From an uncultured Erythrobacteraceae bacterium (GTDB lineage: Bacteria; Pseudomonadota; Alphaproteobacteria; Sphingomonadales; Sphingomonadaceae): a DNA stretch of 25,293 nucleotides. Position numbers and translations under genes: made by a program. Shown here piece by piece: positions 1 to 9,617 of this stretch. The number at the start of each line of letters is the position of its first letter. Position 1 is the stretch's first letter. The notes beneath the pieces are model-generated. The model was not told the DNA's origin. It saw nothing but the letters and a program-made list of their open reading frames with translations, and did no database searches. The stretch spans positions 1 to 25,293 of the forward strand of contig CAMLQG010000047.1 of the NCBI GenBank assembly GCA_946482075.1, read 5' to 3'.

Positions 1-1
1 G

Positions 2-148
2 ATTTGCGCGGTGGACGGCCCGATTTCCTTCCGCCTGTGGCGCGGTCGGGTTCGCTCGATCACGCGCCGGCCCAGCGATAGCGCGCTGTTGCGGGTGCTG
101 GCCTCGCGCCATGCCGGTTCGGGACCGCCGCCGGCGGGGTGGCGATGA
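2..148 (+). CDS. C-terminal end of an unrecognised protein (partial at window edge)
   Basis: An open frame runs from the left edge to a TGA at 146-148 and gives 48 residues, arginine- and proline-rich towards the end (it finishes SGPPPAGWR). Codon use is strongly GC at third positions, like the real genes nearby, which supports coding. The start and most of the protein lie outside the window. I do not recognise the family from this tail. It is convergent with the CFA-like gene, and a palindromic repeat lies in the gap. Confidence 0.5.
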   Translation: MCAVDGPISFRLWRGRVRSITRRPSDSALLRVLASRHAGSGPPPAGWR

Positions 149-196
149 GAGGAAGGATCGAGGGGCGCTTTCGCGGGCTTATGTGTAAACCACTTT

Positions 197-288
197 CGTC
201 ATTGCGAGGCCGTCAGGCCGAAGCAATCCAGAGCCCTTGCGCGCGACGCTCTGGATTGCCGCGTCGGCTCCGCCTCCTCGCAATGACG
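197..288. repeat. REP-like palindromic element, family A, copy 1
   Basis: The outer arms CGTCATTGCGAG (197-208) and CTCGCAATGACG (277-288) are perfect inverted repeats. Inside them a second inverted pair is visible, AATCCAGAG near 226 and CTCTGGATT near 250. The element could therefore fold into one long hairpin. It lies between two convergent genes. Two more copies with the same outer arms are at 10526-10608 and 14112-14204. It may serve as a bidirectional transcript end, but there is no U-tract. Confidence 0.85.
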
Positions 289-341
289 AACGGAAGTTTG
301 GAGAATCGATCACAATGACGGCGTTCGTGGCCGCCCAGCCC

Positions 342-1583
342 CTACCCCCGCACCAGCGTCACCTGCGTCACCGTGATCCCGCGCCCGCGGAAGCCGCCTT
401 CGCAATACATCAGGTAGTAGCGCCACAGCCGCACGAAGCGATGGTCGAAGCCTGCGGGCAGACGCCCCCCCTCCACCGCCTGATCGAAGCGCTTGCGCCA
501 TTCCCGCAGCGTCTCGGCATAATCGAGGCCCATGTCCTGCGGATCGCGCCATGCAAGGCCGCGTTCTTCCGCCAGGCGGCGGAATTCGCTTTCGCGGATC
601 AGGATGCCGCCCGGGAAGATATAGGCCTGGATGAAATCGACACTCCGGGAATAGGCGTCGAACAGCGAATCCTTCATCGCGATGAACTGGATCGCCGCCT
701 TGCCGCCCGGCTTGAGGCAGCGTTTGACGCAATCGAGAAAGGTCGGCCAATATTCGCGGCCCACGGCTTCGACCATCTCCACGCTGACGATCGCATCGAA
801 CTGGCCGGAAACATCGCGGTAATCCTGCTTGCGGAACTGGATCGAATTCGCCTGGTGCTCGCTCGCCCAGGCAAGTTGCTCGTCGGACAGGCTGATCGCG
901 GTGACCGCCGCGCCCTGCCTGGCGAAATGGTCCGCCAGGCTTCCCCAGCCGCACCCGATTTCCAACAGCGTTCGGGGCATGCCGAGCCGTTCGCTCAGCC
1001 TGTCCCATTTGCGATGCTGGGCGGCTTCCAGGTCCGTCGCGCCATGATCGTAAAGCGCGGCCGAATAGCTCAGCGTCGCATCCAGCCAGGCTGCGTAGAA
1101 ATCATTGCCGAGATCGTAATGCGCCTGGATGTTCCGCTGTGCCCCATACCGCGTATTGCGGTTGAACCGATGGGCCATCCGCCCGATCAGGCGCCACGGG
1201 CCTCTGGAGCGGCCCACGCGGCCGAGCGCATCGCCATTGGCCATGAACAGCGCGAACAGCGGCACGGGGTCCGGGCTGTCCCACTCGCCCGCTTCCCAGG
1301 CCTGGTACCAGCCGACCGAACCGGTGGTGGCGAGGCGGAGCAGGGCGCGCCAGTCGCGCAAATCGACATGAACTTCGAAGCCGGGCTGGCGGCCGCCCAG
1401 AAGCCGGGTCGATCCGTCGGGCAATTGCGCCAGAAGGGAGCCCGTCTCCAGTCCGAGATCGATCCGATCCAATATCCGATGGAAGCCGCCCGCGGAAAGC
1501 CGCGCGAAAAAGCCTGGCCGCTTCGCGAATTTGGCGCCCCCATCGAGCAGCGCCTCGCCTCTGCCCATCCCATGCGCGTTCAT
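342..1583 (-). CDS. CFA-synthase-family SAM-dependent fatty-acyl methyltransferase
   Basis: This is a cyclopropane-fatty-acyl-phospholipid-synthase family protein, which uses SAM to modify unsaturated acyl chains of membrane phospholipids. In 413-aa numbering the family signature HYDLGNDFY is near residue 155, the SAM-binding motif LEIGCGWGS is near 207, and FPGG is near 323. The C-terminal end with YYLMYCEGGFRGRGI is typical of the family. Two positions equivalent to bicarbonate-site residues of E. coli Cfa differ: the Cys of YSCAYW is Ala here (YSAALY), and the His of LLHTIG is Gln (IQFIAM). The Glu of the VEMVEAVG region and the Tyr of GLDYAETL are kept. It may therefore be a CFA-like methyltransferase rather than a classical cyclopropane synthase. 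The start is uncertain: ATG at 1583 is chosen, ATG at 1568 and TTG at 1619 are alternatives, and none has a clear Shine-Dalgarno. It lies 121 bp downstream of korB on the same strand and could be co-transcribed. Confidence 0.85.
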   Translation of the reverse strand: MNAHGMGRGEALLDGGAKFAKRPGFFARLSAGGFHRILDRIDLGLETGSLLAQLPDGSTRLLGGRQPGFEVHVDLRDWRALLRLATTGSVGWYQAWEAGEWDSPDPVPLFALFMANGDALGRVGRSRGPWRLIGRMAHRFNRNTRYGAQRNIQAHYDLGNDFYAAWLDATLSYSAALYDHGATDLEAAQHRKWDRLSERLGMPRTLLEIGCGWGSLADHFARQGAAVTAISLSDEQLAWASEHQANSIQFRKQDYRDVSGQFDAIVSVEMVEAVGREYWPTFLDCVKRCLKPGGKAAIQFIAMKDSLFDAYSRSVDFIQAYIFPGGILIRESEFRRLAEERGLAWRDPQDMGLDYAETLREWRKRFDQAVEGGRLPAGFDHRFVRLWRYYLMYCEGGFRGRGITVTQVTLVRG

Positions 1584-1704
1584 ACCGGGACATATGCGCT
1601 TCGCCGCGAGGTCCGACAAGGTGGCAGGGCGGACTATCTACGCGATTTCGTCTCGCCAGACGATGCGGGCGCGCTCATCGGCGCGCCCGCCCGTAGTGGA
1701 TCAT

Positions 1705-2721
1705 CTATTCGGCAACCGTCCAGGTCTGGCCCTGGCCGAGCAGCTTGGCGAGATTCGCTTCCTTGCCTTCATTGGCCTTGGCGTTCTGTTCCAGCACGAC
1801 TTGCTCGAAGCTCGGACGGGGATCGTCATAGAGCACGCCCAGCGCCATCGGGAACGGACCGAACGGCATCTCGACCAGCATGTGGGCGATCGCCCGGTTG
1901 GTGACGTTGTGGACGATCACGTCCGCGGCCTGCCAATCGCCATCGACCACGTCGACGACCTTGAGAGTCAGCGCTTCCTTGTCGAGCGCGATGCCCCGGG
2001 TGCCCTTGTTGAACAGCATCGGCTCGCCATGCTTCAGCCAGAGCTGGCCGGTATCCGCGCTCGCCTTCTCGGTGAAATCGGCGAACACGTCCTTGTTGTA
2101 GACGATGCAGTTCTGGAAGATCTCCACGAACGCCGCGCCCTTGTGGGCATGCGCCGCCTTCAGCACCGCCGGCAGTTCCTTCGACACGTCATAGGCGCGC
2201 GCGACGAAGCGGGCGTTCACGCCCAGCGCGAAGGCACAGGGGGTGAGCGGCCGATCGACCGAGCCGCCCGGCGTCGACGGGCTGTTGGTGCCGAGGCGGC
2301 TGGTGGGCGAATACTGCCCCTTGGTCAGGCCGTAGATCTCGTTGTTGAACAGCATGATCTGGCAATCGAGATTGCGGCGCAGCAGGTGCATCGTGTGATT
2401 GCCACCGATCGACATGCCGTCGCCATCGCCCGTCACCAGCCAGATATCGAGCTCCGGATTGGCGAGCTTGATGCCGGTGGCGAAGGCCGGCGCGCGGCCG
2501 TGGATCGTGTGGAAGCCGTAGCTTTCCACGTAATACGGGAAGCGGCTGGAGCAGCCGATGCCCGACACGAACACCGTCTTCGACGGATCGGCGCCGATTT
2601 CCGGCAAGGTACGCTGCACGGCCTTGAGGATCGCGTAGTCACCGCAACCCGGGCACCAGCGAACTTCCTGATCGGTTTCCCAGTCCTTTGCGGTGGTCTG
2701 GATCTTGGTCATCTCGTTCAT
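1705..2721 (-). CDS. korB: 2-oxoacid:ferredoxin oxidoreductase, beta subunit (TPP-binding), 2-oxoglutarate type
   Basis: Beta subunit of a 2-oxoacid:ferredoxin oxidoreductase, most like the 2-oxoglutarate enzyme that makes succinyl-CoA, CO2 and reduced ferredoxin in the cytoplasm. The 338-aa protein has the CPGCGD motif (Cys23, Cys26) plus Cys57 (GIGCSSR) and Cys205 (QNCIVYN). That matches the four-cysteine arrangement expected to hold the 4Fe-4S cluster in this subunit. The thiamine diphosphate/Mg site is GDGDG at 98-102 followed by NNEIYGLTKGQYSPT at 126-140. Its ATG (2719-2721) overlaps the korA stop in an ATGA arrangement, so the two subunits are translationally coupled. The substrate (2-oxoglutarate versus pyruvate) is inferred from family resemblance and not proven by sequence alone. 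Confidence 0.93.
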   Translation of the reverse strand: MNEMTKIQTTAKDWETDQEVRWCPGCGDYAILKAVQRTLPEIGADPSKTVFVSGIGCSSRFPYYVESYGFHTIHGRAPAFATGIKLANPELDIWLVTGDGDGMSIGGNHTMHLLRRNLDCQIMLFNNEIYGLTKGQYSPTSRLGTNSPSTPGGSVDRPLTPCAFALGVNARFVARAYDVSKELPAVLKAAHAHKGAAFVEIFQNCIVYNKDVFADFTEKASADTGQLWLKHGEPMLFNKGTRGIALDKEALTLKVVDVVDGDWQAADVIVHNVTNRAIAHMLVEMPFGPFPMALGVLYDDPRPSFEQVVLEQNAKANEGKEANLAKLLGQGQTWTVAE

Positions 2722-4670
2722 GGATTCACCGCCTTCGGGCTGGGGAGCTGGCTCTGGTTGGGAGGCACTTCGCCGCCTTCATTGCCGGGGATGCCATCGA
2801 AATACTTCGCGATGGCTTCCTCCAGCTCGGCAATGGCGAAGGGCTGGCCGCTGGTCTTGTTGAGGGGCTGCGCATCGACCAGGAACTGGTCGCGCAGCAC
2901 CGTCTTGAACTGGCCGGTGTTCATTTCCGGCACCAGGATCTTCTCGTATCCGCGCAGCAGGTCGCCGAGGTTCTTCGGCAACGGCCAGATGTGGCGAACG
3001 TGGATGTGGCTGACATCCAGCCCCTTGCGGCGGGCGCGGCGGACGGCCTGGTGGATCGGCCCGAAGGTCGAACCCCAGCCCACCACGGCGAGCTTGCCCG
3101 AGGTTTCGCCCAGGCACACGTCCTGGTCGGGGATCGAGTCCGCAACGCCGTTGATCTTTGCGGCGCGGGCATCGGTCATCGCCTGGTGGTTGGCCGGCGA
3201 ATAATCGATATGGCCGGTGCCCTGCGCCTTCTCGATGCCGCCGATGCGATGCATCAGGCCCGGCGTGCCCGGCTTGATCCACGGGCGCTTGCCCTTGGCG
3301 TCGCGCTTGTAGGGCAGCAGCACCTCGTCCACGTCCTTCTCTTCGAGGAACGTGACGGGGAACGGCTCATAGCTGGCCGGATCGGGGACTTTCCACGGCT
3401 CGGCAGCATTGGCGATATAGCCGTCGGTCAGCAGCATCACCGGAGTCATGTATTCGACCGCGATGCGGCAGGCCTCGATCGCGCATTCGAACGCGTCGGC
3501 CGGGCTGCGGCAGGAGATGACCGGCAGCGGCGCATCGCCGTTGCGGCCGTAAACCGCCTGGTAGAGATCCGACTGTTCCGTCTTGGTCGGCAGGCCGGTG
3601 GACGGGCCACCACGCTGCGAGTTCACGATTACCAGCGGAAGTTCCGTCATGATTGCGAGACCCATCGCTTCGCCCTTGAGGGCGATGCCGGGGCCGGACG
3701 AACTGGTCACGCCAAGCTGGCCGGCATAGGACGCGCCGATCGCCGCGCAGATGGCTGCGATCTCGTCTTCCGCCTGGAAGGTGGTGACGCCGAATTCCTT
3801 CATCTTCACGAGGTTGTGAAGGATCGCGCTGGCCGGGGTGATCGGATAGCCGCCGAAGAACATCGGCAGATTGGCGAGCTGCGCACCGGCGACGAGGCCG
3901 AGGCTGATCGATTCCGCACCGGTGATCGTGCGGTAAAGGCCGGGGTTGGCTTTCACCGGTTCGATGTGCAGCTGGCGCAGCGGGCCGGAGATCTCGGCCG
4001 TCTCGCCATAGGCGTGGCCGGCATCGAGCGCGGCGATATTGGCATCGGCCAGCTCGGGCGCCTTGCGGAACTTGCCCTTCAGCCAGTCATGCAGCGGCTC
4101 GCGCGGGCGGTCGAACATCCACAGGGCCAGGCCCAGCGTCCACATGTTCTTGCAGCGCAGCGCTTCCTTGTTGCCAAGGCCGAACGGCTTCACCGCTTCC
4201 ACGGTCAGCGCGCTGATGTCGAAGGCCAGCACGTTCCACTTGGCGAGGCTGCCGTCTTCCAGCGGGTTGGTGTCGTACTTCGCCTTCTCGAGATTGCGCT
4301 TCGAGAATTCGCCCGTGTCCGCGATGATCAGGCCGCCGGGCTTCAGCGCGGCGAGGTTCACCTTGAGTGCGGCCGGGTTCATCGCGACAAGCACGTCGGG
4401 CGCGTCGCCCGCCGTCTCGATCGCGGTCGAGCCGAAATTGATCTGGAAGGCCGAAACGCCGAACAGCGTGCCCTGTGGCGCTCGGATTTCGGCAGGGAAG
4501 TCGGGGAACGTGGCGAGATCGTTGCCAGCGAGCGCGGTGGAAAGGGTAAACTGCCCACCGGTCAGCTGCATGCCATCGCCGCTATCGCCGGCGAAGCGGA
4601 CAACCACCGCCTCCGGCGTATCGGCAAGGGCGCCCTGCCCAGCCTGGGGTTCTGTCGCAAGAGTAGCCAT
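2718..4670 (-). CDS. korA: 2-oxoacid:ferredoxin oxidoreductase, fused gamma-alpha subunit
   Basis: Large subunit (650 aa) with the gamma domain fused in front of alpha, partner of KorB. Residues 22-37 hold the gamma-domain start (VVVRFAGDSGDGMQLT). The alpha pyrimidine-binding domain begins near GGYPITPAS. It carries the acidic EDEIAAICAAIGA helix, the GVTSSSGPGIALKGEA loop and QRGGPSTGLPTKTEQSDL. A C-terminal PFOR domain II-like region ends the protein. The start is well supported: ATG at 4668-4670 is preceded by GAAGGA about 7 nt upstream. It is the first gene of a korA-korB unit and is divergent from rppH. There is no integral ferredoxin domain, so a separate ferredoxin must act as electron acceptor. 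In aerobic alphaproteobacteria such enzymes can work beside or instead of 2-oxoglutarate dehydrogenase. Confidence 0.93.
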   Translation of the reverse strand: MATLATEPQAGQGALADTPEAVVVRFAGDSGDGMQLTGGQFTLSTALAGNDLATFPDFPAEIRAPQGTLFGVSAFQINFGSTAIETAGDAPDVLVAMNPAALKVNLAALKPGGLIIADTGEFSKRNLEKAKYDTNPLEDGSLAKWNVLAFDISALTVEAVKPFGLGNKEALRCKNMWTLGLALWMFDRPREPLHDWLKGKFRKAPELADANIAALDAGHAYGETAEISGPLRQLHIEPVKANPGLYRTITGAESISLGLVAGAQLANLPMFFGGYPITPASAILHNLVKMKEFGVTTFQAEDEIAAICAAIGASYAGQLGVTSSSGPGIALKGEAMGLAIMTELPLVIVNSQRGGPSTGLPTKTEQSDLYQAVYGRNGDAPLPVISCRSPADAFECAIEACRIAVEYMTPVMLLTDGYIANAAEPWKVPDPASYEPFPVTFLEEKDVDEVLLPYKRDAKGKRPWIKPGTPGLMHRIGGIEKAQGTGHIDYSPANHQAMTDARAAKINGVADSIPDQDVCLGETSGKLAVVGWGSTFGPIHQAVRRARRKGLDVSHIHVRHIWPLPKNLGDLLRGYEKILVPEMNTGQFKTVLRDQFLVDAQPLNKTSGQPFAIAELEEAIAKYFDGIPGNEGGEVPPNQSQLPSPKAVNP

Positions 4671-4727
4671 TCAACATCCTTCGTGCGCGTGCGTTACGCT
4701 GGAAGACCAATTCAATTTGGCCCTATT

Positions 4728-4756
4728 TTGACCGTCATACCACAGCAACATAGATT
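4728..4756 (+). promoter_or_regulatory. Candidate sigma70-type promoter for rppH
   Basis: TTGACC at 4728-4733 and TAGATT at 4751-4756 are separated by exactly 17 bp, in the korA/rppH divergent intergenic region. The -35 matches consensus at five of six positions and the -10 at four of six. A transcript would start near 4763 and leave a leader of about 80 nt before rppH. This is pattern matching only. Confidence 0.4.
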
Positions 4757-4841
4757 TTCTGTGATCTCGCATATCGAAATGTTTTGCTCAAAATGCAAAG
4801 CTGATTTGGAGATCGCCCCGGTAGACCCTTAAGGCGCCCCC

Positions 4842-5324
4842 ATGACCAAGAACTCGAATCACAAATACCGTCCCTGCGCCGGAATCATGCTGGTGAACAC
4901 CGAAGGCCTCGCCTTCGTGGGCAAGCGGATCGACACGAAGGAAGGGGACTGGTGGCAGATGCCCCAGGGCGGCATCGACAAGGGCGAGGATATCGAGCAG
5001 GCGGCGCTGCGCGAACTCTACGAGGAAGTGGGCCTCAAGCCCGACAAGGTGGCAATCATCGCGCGCACCAAGGATGAGCTGTTCTACGATCTTCCGGACG
5101 AGCTTCAGGGCAAGCTATGGGGCGGCAAATATATCGGCCAGCGCCAGACCTGGTTTCTGATGCGGTTCAGCGGCGTGGATGCGGACATCAATCTTACCGC
5201 CCATTATCCGGCCGAATTCGCGGATTGGCGCTGGGTGGAGCCCGAGGAGCTTCCCAAGCTCATCATCCCCTTCAAGAAGCCGATCTATCGCGCCGTGCTG
5301 GCGGAATTCGGGGAGCTGATCTAA
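4842..5324 (+). CDS. rppH: RNA pyrophosphohydrolase RppH (Nudix hydrolase)
   Basis: A 160-aa Nudix hydrolase of the RppH/NudH type. It removes pyrophosphate from the 5' end of primary transcripts and so primes RNase E-dependent decay, and many members also cleave dinucleoside polyphosphates. The full Nudix box is visible at residues 44-65: it begins GIDKGED, has the catalytic core RELYEEVG at 57-64, and ends in Leu. Upstream is WWQMPQGG, typical of RppH. The region YIGQRQTWFLMRF and the C-terminal PFKKPIYRAVLAEF also match the subfamily. The start ATG at 4842 has AAGG 8-9 nt upstream. The gene is monocistronic, divergent from korA and convergent with the TPR gene, and a family-B palindrome follows its stop. 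Confidence 0.95.
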   Translation: MTKNSNHKYRPCAGIMLVNTEGLAFVGKRIDTKEGDWWQMPQGGIDKGEDIEQAALRELYEEVGLKPDKVAIIARTKDELFYDLPDELQGKLWGGKYIGQRQTWFLMRFSGVDADINLTAHYPAEFADWRWVEPEELPKLIIPFKKPIYRAVLAEFGELI

Positions 5325-5339
5325 GAAACCCCCAACCAC

Positions 5340-5405
5340 CGTTCGCCCTGAGCTTGTCGAAGGGCAGAATAGAAAAGCGATCCTTCGACAAGCTCAGGAC
5401 GAACG
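5340..5405. repeat. REP-like palindromic element, family B
   Basis: Two 24-bp arms, 5340-5363 and 5382-5405, are inverted repeats with a single mismatch (core CCTGAGCTTGTCGAAGG). They enclose an 18-bp A-rich loop. The element begins 15 bp after the rppH stop, in the gap convergent with the TPR gene. A smaller hairpin, GGAAGC/GCTTCC, lies just beyond at 5415-5437. The position suits a transcript-end or mRNA-protecting structure for both genes. There is no clean poly-U tail on either side. Confidence 0.85.
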
Positions 5406-5439
5406 GAGATGTTTGGAAGCGAAGCTCGCTGGCTTCCGA

Positions 5440-5943
5440 TCAGTTCTGAGTCACTTCAGCCTTCGGCGTGACCGCTTCCGCGGTCAGCACGCGCGGTGCG
5501 GGACCATGTTCGATCTTGGCGGCGAGAGTCTTCGTCTCGTCGCAGCCTTCGCCGCACAGGCTCTGGAGCCTGGCGAGATTGCGCTTGGCCTTCTCCGTCG
5601 CGCCCTTGTCGACCAAGGCCTTTCCTTCGCCCGAAAGGGCGGCGAAGCTGTTGGGATCACGTTCCAGCGCTTCGCGATAGAAATGGATCGCCTTGCCCTG
5701 CATGCCTTCCTTCGAGGCGGCCTGCGCCAGATCCAGATAGATCGCAGTGTTGCCCGGCTGCACCGCAAGCGCGGCTTCGAACGCGTCGATCGCTTCCTGC
5801 GCCCTGCCCGCCGCAAGCGATGCGCGCCCTTCGGTCAGCAATCGCTCGACCCTGGGGTTCACTTCCACGGTCGCGCCGTGCCCCATGCTCGCACTCACCG
5901 CAACAAGCAGCGAAAGGGCCATGGCGGCAGGATAATAACGCAT
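5440..5943 (-). CDS. Exported small TPR-repeat protein
   Basis: A 167-aa protein with an N-terminal hydrophobic segment after MRYYPAAMA (about residues 6-22), consistent with a Sec signal peptide or a single membrane anchor. Three TPR-like units follow, roughly residues 30-135 (for example GRAQEAIDAFEAALAVQPGN and GKAIHFYREALERDPNS). TPR arrays mediate protein-protein contacts, and the partner is unknown. The start ATG at 5943 is chosen over longer in-frame starts because AAGGAG lies 6 nt upstream and the signal-like segment follows directly. It is the last gene of the apparent guaB-rsmB-TPR unit, 61 bp after rsmB. Cys residues in LCGEGCDETK form a close pair near the C-terminus. Specific function is not assignable. 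Confidence 0.85.
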   Translation of the reverse strand: MRYYPAAMALSLLVAVSASMGHGATVEVNPRVERLLTEGRASLAAGRAQEAIDAFEAALAVQPGNTAIYLDLAQAASKEGMQGKAIHFYREALERDPNSFAALSGEGKALVDKGATEKAKRNLARLQSLCGEGCDETKTLAAKIEHGPAPRVLTAEAVTPKAEVTQN

Positions 5944-6004
5944 CAGAAGCTCCTTGACGGCATGTGCGGGCCTGGCTTTCTGCACTGCCATATCAGGGAT
6001 GCTA

Positions 6005-7177
6005 TCACGCAAGGTTGAACCGTGCGACGAAAAATCCGTCCGTTTCATCGCAAAACGGCGTGAAACGGATGCCATGCCCTCGGGTGTGGCCTGCCGGCAA
6101 CACCAAGCCGTCGACTCGCCATTGCCCCATATCCGCAAGGAAGGAACTCGCCTGATCGGCCCCTTCCTGGTCGAGAACCGAACAAACGGCATAGACCAGG
6201 CGGCCGCCGGGCCTGACCAGCGACGCGGCCAACCGCAGAAGCCGGGCCTGGGTTGCACGATAGGCATCCAGCCTGTGCCCGGTCAGCCGCCAGCGCGCCT
6301 CGGGATTGCGCCGCCAGGTCCCGGTGCCCGAACAGGGTGCGTCCACCAGCACGGCATCCGCCTTGCCCAGCCACTCCGCGATGCTCTCGGTCTCCCGCAT
6401 GGGATCGAGCAGGCGTGTCTCGATACGGTGGGCCCCGGCTCGCTCCGCACGCGGAGCAAGGCGCGACAGACGCGCCCGATCCACATCGCAGGCGAGCAGC
6501 GTGCCTGCGTCTTCCATCGCGGCGGCCAGCGCCAGCGTCTTGCCGCCCGCTCCGGCGCACAGGTCGATGATCGCCTCACCGGGCCTGGCGCCGACAACCT
6601 CGCATACGAGCTGGGACGCCGTGTCCTGCACTTCGATCGCGCCGGACCGATACGCGTCCCATTGTTCCACCGGCGTGCCCAGGGGAAAGCGAAGCGCGTG
6701 AGGCGCAACCGTCCGCACTCCATCCTCAGGCAGCGTCAGCCTGCCGGCCTTGAGCGCGTTGATCCTGATGTCGAGCGGGGCGCGATCGAGCAGGGCCGCC
6801 GCTTCATCGCCCGCGATCCCGCTTTTCGACAGCGCCTCTTCAAGCCAGGCGGGCGCGATGCCGCCTGCCGCAGGTTGCTCCTCCGGCACGATCGGGGACG
6901 GGGCGTGGCGCGATCCGTCAAACAGCGTGCGGAGCGAAGCGTCCGTCTCGGCAAGCCGCAGCATGGCCGCACGCCCGCTCTCCGGCACCGGCCCGCAGGC
7001 CCTGATCGCGCGATAGACGAGGTCGCGCGCCGCGCGCCGGTCTCCGCTGCCGGCATAGCGGCGCTGGCGGAACCATTCGGCGATGATCCGATCGGCCGCA
7101 GGGCCTTCCTCACGCGCGGCCGCGATGATCTGGTCGAGCAGCTCGATCGCCGCCTGGACGCGAGCAGCCGGCGTCAT
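6005..7177 (-). CDS. RsmB-like 16S rRNA (cytosine-C5) methyltransferase
   Basis: A 390-aa RsmB/NOP2/Sun family SAM-dependent RNA m5C methyltransferase, acting in the cytoplasm on rRNA (C967 of 16S rRNA if it is a true RsmB). The N-terminal part (about 1-90) is NusB-like helical. The catalytic domain holds motif I DLCAGAGGKTLALAA, motif IV DAPCSGTGTWRRNPEARW with the base-releasing Cys, and motif VI YAVCSVLDQEG with the nucleophile Cys. Both catalytic cysteines are present. It starts 3 bp after the guaB stop, so the two are very likely co-transcribed. The exact target base cannot be read from sequence, so related RsmF-type specificity is not excluded. Confidence 0.88.
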   Translation of the reverse strand: MTPAARVQAAIELLDQIIAAAREEGPAADRIIAEWFRQRRYAGSGDRRAARDLVYRAIRACGPVPESGRAAMLRLAETDASLRTLFDGSRHAPSPIVPEEQPAAGGIAPAWLEEALSKSGIAGDEAAALLDRAPLDIRINALKAGRLTLPEDGVRTVAPHALRFPLGTPVEQWDAYRSGAIEVQDTASQLVCEVVGARPGEAIIDLCAGAGGKTLALAAAMEDAGTLLACDVDRARLSRLAPRAERAGAHRIETRLLDPMRETESIAEWLGKADAVLVDAPCSGTGTWRRNPEARWRLTGHRLDAYRATQARLLRLAASLVRPGGRLVYAVCSVLDQEGADQASSFLADMGQWRVDGLVLPAGHTRGHGIRFTPFCDETDGFFVARFNLA

Positions 7178-7180
7178 CCG

Positions 7181-8650
<1,470 letters not shown>

Positions 8651-8737
8651 TCAGGGCTGCGAAGAATCGTGGCGGCCCATGTAACCGCGCTTTGTTGCAG
8701 CCGCTAGGGGGTGGCGAAGATTCCTTCGTCCGAGCCG

Positions 8738-9511
8738 CTATTGAGCCACCCAGCCCCCATCGATATTGTAGTTCGCGCCGGTGATGTTGTTCGCTTCCTC
8801 GCGGCAAAGGAACACGGCCAGCGCCGCGACATCCTCCGGCTGCACGAAGCGCTTGGACGGCTGGCGCTCCAGCATCACTTCGTTGATCACCTGCTCCCGC
8901 GTCATGCCGCGGGCCTTCATCGTATCGGGGATCTGGTTCTCCACGAGGGGGGTCCAGACATAACCCGGGCTGATCATGTTTGCCGTGACATGCGTTTCCG
9001 CGAGTTCGAGCACCAGCGTCTTGGTCAGTCCCGCAAGCCCGTGCTTGGCCGAGACATAGGCCGCCTTGAACGGCGAGGCGGTCAGCGAATGGGCGGAGCC
9101 GGTGGTGATGATCCGTCCCCAGTTCTGCTGCTTCATATGCGGCACGGCGAGCCTCACCGCGTCGAACACGGCGGTGAGGTTGAGCGCTATGACCTTGTCC
9201 CATTTTTCGACCGGGAATTCCTCGATCGGCGCGACATGCTGCATGCCGGCATTGGAAACGAGAATATCCACCGCCCCGGCTGCCGCCATCATCGCTTCCA
9301 CCCCGGCGCGTTCCGAGAGATCCGCTTCCACGAAGCTCGCCTGCGCGCCGCTCGTGTCCGACAATTCCACCACGATCTGCGCGATCGCAGCGGGATCGCC
9401 AAAGCCGTTCAGCACGATCTGCGCGCCTTCCGCCGCCATGGCCCGGGCGACCGCCAGGCCGATGCCCGAGGTCGAGCCCGTGATGAGAGCGCGCCGCGAT
9501 TTGAGGAACAT
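8738..9511 (-). CDS. 3-hydroxybutyrate dehydrogenase (short-chain dehydrogenase)
   Basis: A 257-aa classical short-chain dehydrogenase, best matched to NAD-dependent D-3-hydroxybutyrate dehydrogenase, which interconverts 3-hydroxybutyrate and acetoacetate in polyhydroxybutyrate and ketone metabolism. Visible features are the cofactor loop TGSTSGIG (11-18), NAG (87-89), Ser139 in TTGSAHSLTASPF, and the catalytic Tyr152/Lys156 in AYVSAKHG. The SAHxLxASPFK stretch and the C-terminal IDGGWVAQ ending are characteristic of the HbdH subgroup among SDRs. Start ATG at 9511 has AAGGAG 6 nt upstream. It is divergent from the zinc peptidase gene across 106 bp. No PHB synthase or depolymerase is in the window. 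Confidence 0.87.
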   Translation of the reverse strand: MFLKSRRALITGSTSGIGLAVARAMAAEGAQIVLNGFGDPAAIAQIVVELSDTSGAQASFVEADLSERAGVEAMMAAAGAVDILVSNAGMQHVAPIEEFPVEKWDKVIALNLTAVFDAVRLAVPHMKQQNWGRIITTGSAHSLTASPFKAAYVSAKHGLAGLTKTLVLELAETHVTANMISPGYVWTPLVENQIPDTMKARGMTREQVINEVMLERQPSKRFVQPEDVAALAVFLCREEANNITGANYNIDGGWVAQ

Positions 9512-9617
9512 GCTCGACTCCTTGCGTTTGGATCGTCAGGATTTGCGGCAGGTGGGCTGCCAAGGTCCAGCCCTTTTTCGCAGATGCACAATATTCAGAC
9601 TGGCAGGTGAGGGTCCA

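Noticed and set aside
237..4832. Successive long plus-strand frames opposite the CFA-like and kor genes
   Set aside because: They mirror recognised genes on the other strand and show the low-information composition of antisense frames. One of them begins inside a REP element.
5944..6267. N-terminal extension of the TPR protein
   Set aside because: AAGGAG and a signal-like segment place the start at 5943. The extension runs antisense-free but into the rsmB 3' end in another frame.
9066..9617. N-terminal extension of the zinc peptidase frame
   Set aside because: It overlaps the dehydrogenase gene in antisense, and a good Shine-Dalgarno with a family-typical start is at 9618.
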